Shown here: one piece after another, positions 1-5,094 of the stretch
How the letters are laid out: each line of letters starts with the position of its first letter
Numbering within the stretch: position 1 is the stretch's first letter
NCBI GenBank assembly: GCA_021324715.1
Contig: JAJPIN010000077.1
Coordinates: 1-7,501, forward strand
Direction: 5' to 3'
From: Nitrososphaeria archaeon
Lineage (GTDB): Archaea > Thermoproteota > Nitrososphaeria > Nitrososphaerales > Nitrososphaeraceae
Length of the DNA: 7,501 bases
Position numbers and translations under genes: made by a program
The notes under the pieces: model-generated
Database searches by the model: none
What the model was told of the DNA's origin: nothing
The model's input: only the letters and a program-made list of their open reading frames with translations

Positions 1-2
1 TA

Positions 3-572
3 GATGATACTGATACAGTTCATTTTGTAGAAGTCTGTTACTGTCTGGAAGGTGGCCTATATCCTATGGCTATGGAATTGCCGACATTGGAAAGGTACTT
101 TGATTCTATAGTGGAAGTCAAGGATGCGCGGTTTAGAGATAAATGTACTATGGAATGTGAAGCATGCGACTGTACCCGTGCGATCAAACTCCCAGGAAAA
201 CCACTGATTGATAGACTAAATTTAGTCAAAGATGTACAGAAAAGAGAATCTGACGACACAAGGTTCACAGACTTTGGTAGGGTGGTACTCAATAGAAGAA
301 AACAGCGAGAGGGAATAGATGCTCTCAGAAATGTCGTTAATGAGAGCAAATCATCTAAAATCAAGCCGGTAATTGCAGGTGTAGCAATCTCAGGTCTTTA
401 TGCAGTATTTTTTGATGGGGAATATTTTAGAATAAAGAATATCCCCAATTCTTACGAGGCACGTGAAATCTTTGAAAAACTTGGACTGGATATTGATGAT
501 TCGGTTCAGTCCGTAAAGGAGAACGCCAAACACTCTCTAGCTGGGAATGATAAGTACTCCAATGTTGTTTAA
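3..572 (+). CDS. Unknown Cys-cluster protein, 5'-truncated by window edge
   Basis: I do not recognise this protein. An ATG at 66 would give 168 aa, but the frame is open back to the first full codon at position 3. The extra residues look protein-like (VHFVEVCYCLEGGLYP just before MAMELPTLERYF), so the gene probably begins outside the window. At least 189 aa are visible. Two Cys groups stand out: C-Y-C at codons 36-44, and C-x3-C-x2-C-x-C (CTMECEACDC, Cys 27, 31, 34 and 36 counted from the ATG at 66). This could be a zinc or Fe-S site. The middle is highly charged. The C-terminal third reads like a small alpha/beta domain (GLYAVFFDGEYFRIKNIP, then EAREIFEKLGLDI). No membrane segment is seen. 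It ends at TAA 570-572. The next gene starts 123 nt downstream behind its own TATA-like box, so the two are probably separate units. That it is a gene is fairly sure; its function is unknown. Confidence 0.7.
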   Translation, partial: DDTDTVHFVEVCYCLEGGLYPMAMELPTLERYFDSIVEVKDARFRDKCTMECEACDCTRAIKLPGKPLIDRLNLVKDVQKRESDDTRFTDFGRVVLNRRKQREGIDALRNVVNESKSSKIKPVIAGVAISGLYAVFFDGEYFRIKNIPNSYEAREIFEKLGLDIDDSVQSVKENAKHSLAGNDKYSNVV

Positions 573-651
573 GACTTGCCCGCTGATTGGGTTCGAATCT
601 GGTTCTCATTTACCTAAGTAACTTCGATGGGGCAGCAACAATTGTTGATCT

Positions 652-661
652 AATTTATAAT
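652..661 (+). promoter_or_regulatory. TATA-like box for the 61-aa zinc-ribbon gene
   Basis: The sequence AATTTATAAT centres about 40 nt ahead of the TTG start at 696. With the usual archaeal spacing, transcription would begin near 683 and leave a leader of about 13 nt. No SD sequence is visible in that leader. The call rests on base composition and spacing only. Confidence 0.35.
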
Positions 662-695
662 CTACACTGTTCATACATAATTAGAGTAGATCTGG

Positions 696-881
696 TTGTT
701 AGAAAAGACACTGAAAGCTATTGAACCTTTTACATCAAAAGCAGAAAAGAACTCTAGATTCTGCATAGGATGCGGAGAACCTGCAACCAAGTTAGTCAAA
801 TACAGTACTGAGGGAGCAATAATAGTTGAGAAGTATTGTGATAGATGTGCCAAAGCAATTGAAGATGGTTCGGCAAATTAG
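696..881 (+). CDS. Small zinc-ribbon protein (61 aa)
   Basis: The protein has 61 residues and four Cys in two CxxC knuckles: C23-I-G-C26 and C48-D-R-C51, with 21 residues between. This is the layout of a single zinc ribbon that binds one structural Zn2+. Residues 1-20 are Lys/Glu-rich and probably helical. The central strands KLVKYSTEGAIIVEKY would form the ribbon. There is no membrane segment or added domain, so it is likely a cytosolic nucleic-acid or protein adaptor, but no function can be assigned. The start is TTG 696: an in-frame TAG at 687-689 leaves only two codons (ATC, TGG) before it, and no ATG or GTG is available. No SD is visible. It stands alone, with 123 nt before it and 235 nt after it. 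Small ribbon proteins of this kind are common in archaea. The gene is likely real because the CxxC pairs are so regular. Confidence 0.7.
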   Translation: MLEKTLKAIEPFTSKAEKNSRFCIGCGEPATKLVKYSTEGAIIVEKYCDRCAKAIEDGSAN

Positions 882-1052
882 CGTCTATATTTGTATTCTG
901 CTAGTATTATTATATTCGAACACTTGAATCTTGAAACAATAAAAACTGGAAATTGGGATAGATCGGCATAATAGACCAACTAATATCTAGAAGTAATTTG
1001 TCAAAAACGATGCTCATATACATCCTCATTAGTCTTGAAAATTTGAAAATTG

Positions 1053-1060
1053 TTTATATT
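1053..1060 (+). promoter_or_regulatory. TATA-like box for the 139-aa gene
   Basis: TTTATATT centres near 1056. About 26 nt downstream gives a transcription start near 1082 and a leader of roughly 35 nt, which contains the AAAGGAGG at 1098-1105. Box, leader and SD form a consistent set. Confidence 0.4.
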
Positions 1061-1097
1061 CAAGTAGCGACTGTCATCTTTTATCTTGTTTTACATG

Positions 1098-1105
1098 AAA
1101 GGAGG
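1098..1105 (+). promoter_or_regulatory. Strong Shine-Dalgarno before ATG 1117
   Basis: AAAGGAGG is the only strong SD sequence correctly placed ahead of a gene in this window. The spacer to ATG 1117 is 11 nt, slightly long. A nearer ATG at 1095 starts a nine-codon frame (MKGGNLANE) that overlaps the SD and ends at 1122-1124, inside the main gene. It is probably coincidental, though a translated leader cannot be excluded. Confidence 0.55.
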
Positions 1106-1116
1106 CAACCTAGCCA

Positions 1117-1536
1117 ATGAGTGACAGCACAAAGAGTAAGTTAGAAGAACTGAAGACACAAACTCAACAATTGGGCAATTCCTATCGTGAATTGTTTCCT
1201 AAAGTCGACCCCTCATTTGTCTACGACTTGATTTTAAGAATTGTGCAGAATCCAAAGAGCCCGGCACCTATCTATACTGTAGAAGTTTTTACTAAAGAAG
1301 GAACAAGTCCCGAAAAATCTAAAGAACATATATTACAAACCACTGGAACTGTTCCTGCAATATATGACAATGGCACTCACTATGTTTCAACTCATCCCTT
1401 GACTCTAGAGATCCTTAAAAAACTAAACGACATTGACTATGTACAGGATGTGATGGGCGATTATACTGGCGGAGCTAGTTCCAGAGGGGCCCAACATGAA
1501 AAAGGGGATTGGAAGCGCAGAAATAGTTCAGAATAA
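1117..1536 (+). CDS. Conserved-looking hypothetical protein (139 aa)
   Basis: I cannot name a family. The protein is soluble, with no signal peptide and no Cys. Residues 5-27 form a charged, probably coiled helix. Residues 30-46 form a second helix (VDPSFVYDLILRIVQN). A compact alpha/beta part follows: a strand at 53-60 (YTVEVFTK), a helix at 65-75, a turn and strand PAIYDNGTHYVSTH at 80-93, a helix at 95-105, and a last strand VQDVMGDYTGG at 109-119. That order of elements suggests a small ferredoxin-like fold, which is inference. The tail from 120 is polar and basic and probably disordered. The ATG is supported by the SD at 1098-1105 and the TATA-like box at 1053-1060. The gene is monocistronic, with 343 nt to the next. 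The distinctive Y-D-N-G-T-H-Y motif would be the best handle for a family search. Confidence 0.75.
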   Translation: MSDSTKSKLEELKTQTQQLGNSYRELFPKVDPSFVYDLILRIVQNPKSPAPIYTVEVFTKEGTSPEKSKEHILQTTGTVPAIYDNGTHYVSTHPLTLEILKKLNDIDYVQDVMGDYTGGASSRGAQHEKGDWKRRNSSE

Positions 1537-1879
1537 AAGCAAATGATAGATTAATTCAAGATGAAAAGCAATACGATGAAGGATTTATGTAAGCAGTAGG
1601 TTCGAAAATCATAATTCTGGTATTGTCAATCCCACTGGAACGGGGGTTAGATCCCACTTAAATCGATTGGGTCTAAAACCAAGTCAAAATGATTCAGATA
1701 GCTCCGAGCTGACCATTATGATACCCAATATAATATCACATTTTGTAGGTTATTTAAGAACAAGTCTTTATCATTAATAAATAATTTACAAATTGGAAAA
1801 ATGAGGTTGATGATTAGTGGGTACCAACGGATAAGATTTTACAAGGTATTCTATCAAAAATTTTTTAATTAGTTAGACT
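1537..1879 (+). other. Gap before the ZIP gene: hairpin, repeats, possible uORF
   Basis: No gene of normal size is present. A short hairpin can form at 1628-1648 (AATCCC, 9-nt loop, GGGGTT; six pairs, one of them G-T). The octamer ATCCCACT occurs twice, at 1629-1636 and 1651-1658. A TATA-like stretch (TAATAAATAATTTA, 1775-1788) would start transcription near 1807, close to ATGs at 1801 and 1809. Those open a 23- or 20-codon frame ending at 1870-1872, eight nt before the ZIP start. This may be a leader peptide or chance. No SD precedes the ZIP gene. Confidence 0.3.
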
Positions 1880-2680
1880 ATGATGGTACGATCTAAAATT
1901 ACCACTCCCCATGGCGTACTTGATTCACTGGTATTTGGCTTCATAGCATCAAGCCCTCTACTTATCGGTTGTATAGTGTCTCTTTACTTCAAGTTGCCAG
2001 ACAAATTGATAACTACTATAATGGCTTTTGGAAGCGGCGTATTAATTGCCACATTAACGTTCTCAATATTGGTAGAGGCATTTGAAGTAACTCATACACT
2101 GCCTGCAACCATAATTGGTTTCCTATTAGGGGGTATTTCGTACGGCGTTGCAAATGCAATACTGGAGAAAAAGTCAAAAACCAAGTCATCAAAAAGTGGA
2201 AGTCTAGTCACCGATAGCAATGCTAACACTGATGGTAGTCCGCCTTCTGGTAAGTCATTATTCATCGGATCCGTGATGGATAATATCCCCGAAAATGCAG
2301 CGCTTGGAATTACACTTGCTTCGGGAGGTGCAATAAATATAGCATTTCTGGTAGCGATTTTTGTTTCAAACTTGCCTGAAGGACTCGCTTCAACTAGTGA
2401 TATGAAAACCGCAGGGTTACGCAGAAAAAATATACTCATTTTGTGGTCTGTGGCCGTTGTGATAGGAACGCTTTCAACAACTATTGGTTACAGTATATTA
2501 TCCACTGCCAGCCCACCCATAATTTCAATATCTATAGCTTTCGCAGCAGGGGCTATACTTGTAATGTTGGGAGAGACTATGATTCCTGAGGCATTTAGGA
2601 AGGAGTCCTTTGGTAAGGGTGTTGCGCTCCTGGCGGGTTTTATAATTGCAATATTCCTTACAAAAGCACAGGGTGGATAG
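1880..2680 (+). CDS. ZIP-family divalent metal transporter
   Basis: This is a 266-aa membrane protein with about eight hydrophobic segments (roughly 14-37, 42-68, 73-95, 127-148, 151-170, 185-208, 213-235, 244-262), the ZIP topology and size. ZIP proteins move Zn2+, Fe2+ or Mn2+ into the cytoplasm. Segment 4 carries V-M-D134-N-I-P-E138-N and segment 5 carries S163-N-L-P-E167-G, which match the two metal-site helices (textbook HNxPEG in helix 4, HExPHE in helix 5). Segment 7 ends with GAILVMLGETMIPEAF, a typical ZIP signature. The His that opens each motif is Asp or Ser here; from memory, some prokaryotic ZIPs share this pattern, so substrate should not be assumed. The loop at 97-126 is Ser/Lys-rich and lacks the His cluster seen in many ZIPs. 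ATG 1880 and 1883 are adjacent alternatives, and no SD is present. The gene stands alone; family assignment is firm, metal is not. Confidence 0.88.
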   Translation: MMVRSKITTPHGVLDSLVFGFIASSPLLIGCIVSLYFKLPDKLITTIMAFGSGVLIATLTFSILVEAFEVTHTLPATIIGFLLGGISYGVANAILEKKSKTKSSKSGSLVTDSNANTDGSPPSGKSLFIGSVMDNIPENAALGITLASGGAINIAFLVAIFVSNLPEGLASTSDMKTAGLRRKNILILWSVAVVIGTLSTTIGYSILSTASPPIISISIAFAAGAILVMLGETMIPEAFRKESFGKGVALLAGFIIAIFLTKAQGG

Positions 2681-3238
2681 GAAAAGTGGAACAGTAAAAC
2701 GAAAACTAAAAGAATTTATAGATGATCCAAGAAAATCCGCAGAAGCAAATAGCTGACAATTACTAGGGCGAGAATCAAAACCAGATCCAGAATCTTCTTC
2801 AAGGTTAACGGAAAAATGTGAAACATATATTGAAATTATTTGGTAGAATCGATACTTATAATTTTGCTTTATGGTATAGCAGTATCTGAAGTTAGAAATG
2901 GAAAAATAAAAAAAGTCACATACTCAGATTTTCTATTCTTAATTAAAATAATACCTTGATAAATTTTCAAATTTTTCACAAGTGGATAATGTGCAAGAAG
3001 TGTCCATATGATCGGCCGATTTAGGAGGCAACAGTGAATAGTGGTCATTGATACTGTGATGACGACTTGGATCTGAACAGATTTTTCCCACTTGGATATT
3101 TTTACTTTTTTTAGTTTTATTCTTCAATGGGAATATTTACAACTGTAATTAACCTATTTCCTATTATAACTCTTTAATGTTCACTGTTCATCACAATCTC
3201 ATGAAAAGTTAATAAAATAATAATATGTTAAAAGATTA
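2681..3238 (+). other. 558-bp gap with only weak short frames
   Basis: No gene can be called. Three short frames are worth recording. (1) GTG 2673 overlaps the ZIP stop and gives a basic 27-residue peptide ending at 2756 (…KLKEFIDDPRKSAEANS). (2) Opposite it, ATG 2826 to 2716 on the minus strand gives 36 residues with one strong hydrophobic helix. (3) TTG 2840 to 2959 gives 39 residues, a hydrophobic stretch followed by SEVRNGKIKKVTYSDF. None has a convincing start signal. A longer minus-strand frame at 2939-3127 is rich in Ser, His and Lys and looks random. An AGGAGG at 3023-3028 leads to no frame longer than a few codons. The last 35 bp hold the uspA-type promoter. Confidence 0.3.
3209..3221 (+). 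promoter_or_regulatory. TATA-like box for the UspA gene
   Basis: TTAATAAAATAAT centres near 3215. Twenty-six nt downstream falls on the TTG start (3239-3241), which predicts a leaderless transcript. This agrees with the absence of any SD and supports TTG as the true start. Confidence 0.45.
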
Positions 3239-3679
3239 TTGCCAATTAGTAAGGTTCTAGTTGCATTCGATGGTTCTAAACCATCCTTAAATGCCAGCAA
3301 TTATGCTATCGACTTTGCCAAAAAAAATGAAGCAGAATTGATCGTATTACGTATTGTCTCTCCTGTACCATATAGTCAATTTGAATATGCGAATGTTGGG
3401 AGACTTAGAGAAATTGAAAAGGCTGAAAAAGACAAAGCTGAACTTGATATAGACAAGGTAAAACAAAAGGCAACGGAAAATAAAGTGAATGTTAAAACTG
3501 AGGTTCTTATTAAATATACTTCGGTTGTAAAAGAGATTGTAGAATATGCAGAGAGCAATAAAATAGATTTGATTGTTCTTGGTAGTAGGGGCATGACTGG
3601 ATTTAAAAAACTATTGCTAGGTAGCGTTGCAAACGGTGTGGTAACGTATTCACGTTGCCCCGTATTAGTAGTGAAATGA
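3239..3679 (+). CDS. UspA-family universal stress protein
   Basis: This is a single-domain 146-aa Usp, the usual family length. The N-terminus ISKVLVAFDGSKPS (3-16) is the conserved first strand plus the Asp (D11) that contacts nucleotide. The C-terminal ATP-binding motif G-2x-G-9x-G-S is complete: G115-S-R-G118, then nine residues, then G128-S129. The last strand CPVLVVK (140-146) is typical. It should therefore be an ATP-binding, dimer-forming cytosolic protein, probably involved in stress or energy-state responses; the partner is unknown. A lysine/glutamate-rich helix spans 55-82. The start is TTG 3239: the in-frame stop is at 3221-3223 and no ATG lies between, and the product begins MPISKV as family members do. 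The gene is monocistronic and convergent with the minus-strand pair beyond it. Archaeal genomes of this type usually carry many Usp copies, so a specific name is not justified. Confidence 0.92.
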   Translation: MPISKVLVAFDGSKPSLNASNYAIDFAKKNEAELIVLRIVSPVPYSQFEYANVGRLREIEKAEKDKAELDIDKVKQKATENKVNVKTEVLIKYTSVVKEIVEYAESNKIDLIVLGSRGMTGFKKLLLGSVANGVVTYSRCPVLVVK

Positions 3680-3811
3680 GCATCAATACTCAAAATACAA
3701 ATTTCTATGATTAAGATCACACCCTTCAATTTTATTGTTGACGCATGTAGACCGTTTGACTAACTAGTTTGTTCCATATTATAGAATCAGTCGGATCATG
3801 AGGGTTTGATT

Positions 3812-3818
3812 AAAAAAA
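3812..3818 (-). terminator. T-run terminator for the 3885-4468 minus-strand unit
   Basis: On the minus strand a run of seven T lies about 70 nt after the stop codon of the membrane-protein gene. Archaeal RNA polymerase terminates at T-runs without needing a hairpin, so this is a reasonable end for the transcript. The evidence is sequence pattern and position only. Confidence 0.3.
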
Positions 3819-3884
3819 GTGCTTTTGAGATAGACTCCGCACGAAACATTACAAATCCTACTTAATTATATAAATATCTCAAAT

Positions 3885-4352
3885 TTACCCTTTTGCTTCT
3901 GTAGGAATTAATTGCTTATCTACAAATTCGTGGAAGGCAGGATCGAACCATTTTTCCATTTCGATGGTGTTTTCCCATATTTGCATTATCTCTCCTTGTA
4001 GAAATGAACTCTTCATCCATCTCAGCCAACCAATCCACTCATTATCGCTTAACGCTTTTCTTTGCCTCATATGAAAAACATGCGCGAATGTAAACAATAT
4101 ATCATATGCATATGCAACTTCAGGAGAATTTACATTGGTCTTGCTTATCAGCCTTATTAGTTCAGGGTGTTCAATTACTATATCGTGTAGTGCATGCATC
4201 CTTTGAGCCAAATCGTTCAGAACCTTAGTTTCAATATCTTCTGACAATTTCTGTGTCTGTTTTCTGGAGAAATATAGCACTACAAACATTGTGCCAATTA
4301 TTCCAATCGCTTCAGCCATACCGAAATATTCTGTTAAACCTATCTCAATCAT
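3885..4352 (-). CDS. Membrane-anchored protein of unknown function (155 aa)
   Basis: Residues 10-28 form one hydrophobic segment (FGMAEAIGIIGTMFVVLYF) followed directly by SRKQ, so the protein is anchored with its body probably in the cytoplasm. The rest is helical: a heptad-like region at 31-60, then HPELIRLISK, then an aromatic-rich stretch EVAYAYDILFTFAHVFHMRQRKAL and DNEWIGWLRWMKSSFL, and finally WFDPAFHEFVDK. From memory this resembles a loosely defined group of prokaryotic proteins of about 150 aa, with one N-terminal helix and a Trp-rich helical body, whose function is unknown. I give no name. ATG 4352 is the only start after the in-frame stop at 4377-4379. It lies 2 nt after the stop of the 37-aa zinc-ribbon gene, so translation may be coupled. 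No SD is visible. The coding call is solid. Confidence 0.8.
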   Translation of the reverse strand: MIEIGLTEYFGMAEAIGIIGTMFVVLYFSRKQTQKLSEDIETKVLNDLAQRMHALHDIVIEHPELIRLISKTNVNSPEVAYAYDILFTFAHVFHMRQRKALSDNEWIGWLRWMKSSFLQGEIMQIWENTIEMEKWFDPAFHEFVDKQLIPTEAKG

Positions 4353-4354
4353 TT

Positions 4355-4468
4355 TTACATCAGTTGCTCGTATCTTTTACAGACATAACAATAAGTCCCA
4401 TCTTCATCAATATCATGCAATTCCCTTGTATGATTACATAGATCGCATTTATCCGATTTTTTAGTCAC
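4355..4468 (-). CDS. Tiny zinc-ribbon protein (37 aa), first gene of the unit
   Basis: This short gene is easily missed. The product starts MTKKSDKCDLCNHTRELHDI and contains two CxxC knuckles, C8-D-L-C11 and C27-Y-V-C30, separated by 15 residues that include DIDEDGTY, the turn expected in a zinc ribbon. It should bind one zinc ion and is probably a soluble adaptor. The start is GTG (4468-4466). The frame is open further upstream to a stop near 4523-4525, with more Cys (CLENCYPTV), but no ATG, GTG or TTG occurs there, so the short form is preferred. It ends with TAA 4357-4355, two nt ahead of the ATG of the membrane-anchored protein, so the two form an operon and may act together. A TATA-like sequence lies at 4521-4530. 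Regular CxxC spacing and tight coupling make it a likely real gene. Confidence 0.65.
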   Translation of the reverse strand: MTKKSDKCDLCNHTRELHDIDEDGTYCYVCKRYEQLM

Positions 4469-4520
4469 TAGATTCTTGGTTTCTATTAAGGCTATAACAG
4501 TTGGATAACAGTTTTCTAGA

Positions 4521-4530
4521 CATTAAATAG
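4521..4530. promoter_or_regulatory. Near-symmetric TATA-like element between divergent frames
   Basis: CATTAAATAG reads as CTATTTAATG on the other strand. On the minus strand it would start a transcript near 4500, giving a leader of about 32 nt for the 37-aa gene. On the plus strand it would start near 4552, almost exactly at ATG 4555 of the broken frame. One element may therefore have served both directions, or only one of them. Confidence 0.3.
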
Positions 4531-4554
4531 AAAGAATGTTCATCTTCCATATGC

Positions 4555-4839
4555 ATGATAGCAAAGACCCTAGTAATTGACAATAAGATTCACATAGATG
4601 GCAATGAAAGTAAACCAATTTTTTAATGCATTTATGGAAAGAACCTCTCATTAAAACTGGCAAGTCCCGAAATGCATGATGGTGAACAGATCGGGACCGT
4701 CCAGTTTATGCAGCGCATGTTGTCTTGCTTCAATCACATAAACGGATCTGAAAAGGAGATGGAAACGTTCATGTTATCAATTCTATATGCTCCCTATTCA
4801 TTATCCGAATACGTGATACAAAGGCAATTACAAAAATAA
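4555..4839 (+). pseudogene. Reading frame interrupted by one in-frame TAA
   Basis: One frame of 95 codons, counting the final stop, runs from ATG 4555 to TAA 4837-4839 with a single interruption, TAA 4624-4626. Before it lie 23 codons (MIAKTLVIDNKIHIDGNE…, ending SKPIF). After it lie 70 open codons that read like protein (YGKNLSLKLASPEMHDGEQI, later SCFNHINGSEKEMETFM and SLSEYVIQRQLQK). The stop sits at the end of a six-T run (4619-4624), a place prone to substitution or slippage. A TATA-like element at 4521-4530 is placed for a leaderless start at 4555. I recognise no family. Alternatives: the downstream part may be a separate intact 55-aa gene from ATG 4672 (MHDGEQIGTVQFMQRML…), the stop may be a sequencing error, or the openness may be chance. 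Confidence 0.35.
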
Positions 4840-4854
4840 ATAAGATTTCGGGAA

Positions 4855-4877
4855 CTAATTTAAGCAATACTTAAGAA
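4855..4877 (+). repeat. 23-bp direct repeat with internal dyad, copy 1
   Basis: This is identical over 23 bp to 5050-5072. Inside it is a perfect dyad, TTAAG-N5-CTTAA (4860-4874), of the size expected for a dimeric regulator. The AT-rich left end (TAATTTAAG) could also act as a TATA box. It lies 11 nt before ATG 4889 of a possible 49-aa frame and just after the broken frame ending at 4839. Confidence 0.75.
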
Positions 4878-4888
4878 TAGGGTGATGA

Positions 4889-5038
4889 ATGCTGTATGCC
4901 GTGAATTCGGTCCATCATAAAAAAAAGTTTTGGGTTGGTTCGAAGTTGTCCATGCTGAATAGTGCTCAACAAATAATAAAAAGTTCAGTCGATGAGAAGG
5001 TTATTCAAACTAGTGATACAGTATCGATTGGAAATTGA
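4889..5038 (+). CDS. Possible small protein (49 aa) between the two repeats
   Basis: The frame runs from ATG 4889 (MLYAVNSVHHKKKFWVGSKL…) to TGA 5036-5038. It is hydrophilic, with a basic N-terminal third and a polar C-terminus rich in Ser, Val and Asp. It has no Cys, no membrane helix and no family I know. A GGTGA at 4881-4885 lies 3 nt ahead of the ATG, close for an SD but of the right type for archaea. Copy 1 of the 23-bp repeat lies just upstream and copy 2 starts 12 nt after the stop, so the frame fills the space between them exactly. An overlapping frame from ATG 4885 is only 11 codons. The evidence is context plus length, so this may be chance or a decayed gene. Confidence 0.3.
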   Translation: MLYAVNSVHHKKKFWVGSKLSMLNSAQQIIKSSVDEKVIQTSDTVSIGN

Positions 5039-5049
5039 GATTGGAAGAT

Positions 5050-5072
5050 CTAATTTAAGCAATACTTAAGAA
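5050..5072 (+). repeat. 23-bp direct repeat with internal dyad, copy 2
   Basis: This is the second perfect copy, 195 bp downstream of the first, with the dyad TTAAG-N5-CTTAA at 5055-5069. It ends 23 nt before the ATG of the PepSY-like gene, right where an archaeal promoter or operator should lie. If its AT-rich left end is the TATA box, transcription would start near 5081, and a protein bound to the dyad would block or recruit RNA polymerase. Confidence 0.75.
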
Positions 5073-5094
5073 GTGGACCAAAAATACTAAGATC

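Noticed and set aside
519..610. tRNA-like signals: GGTTCGAATC at 590-599 and GAGAAC/GTTCTC ends
   Set aside because: When the T-loop is set at TTCGAAT, the T-stem does not pair, and the acceptor strand that should follow does not match GAGAAC. No D-arm or anticodon arm is found, and most of the span is coding.
910..1029. 39-aa minus-strand frame in the gap before the 139-aa gene
   Set aside because: It begins just upstream of that gene's promoter and has no SD, no TATA-like box and no motif; length alone is not enough.
2906..2932. Resemblance of KIKKVTYSDF to the FtsH extracellular domain
   Set aside because: In FtsH the Y-S-x-F part comes before the G-K-V-x-x-V part; here the order is reversed and the frame stops soon after, so the match is superficial.
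3056..3076. C/D box sRNA: GTGATGA followed ten bases later by CTGA
   Set aside because: A C box and a D'-like box are present, but no C' box or final D box follows at the proper spacing, and no terminal stem is visible.
2939..3127. 62-aa minus-strand frame with Ser, His, Lys and a few Cys
   Set aside because: No start signal, no ordered motif and an irregular composition; it looks like chance in an AT-rich gap.
4882..4958. C/D box sRNA: GTGATGA with CTGA 66 nt later
   Set aside because: Internal D' and C' boxes are missing and the distance is too long. GGTGA here is better read as an SD-like sequence.
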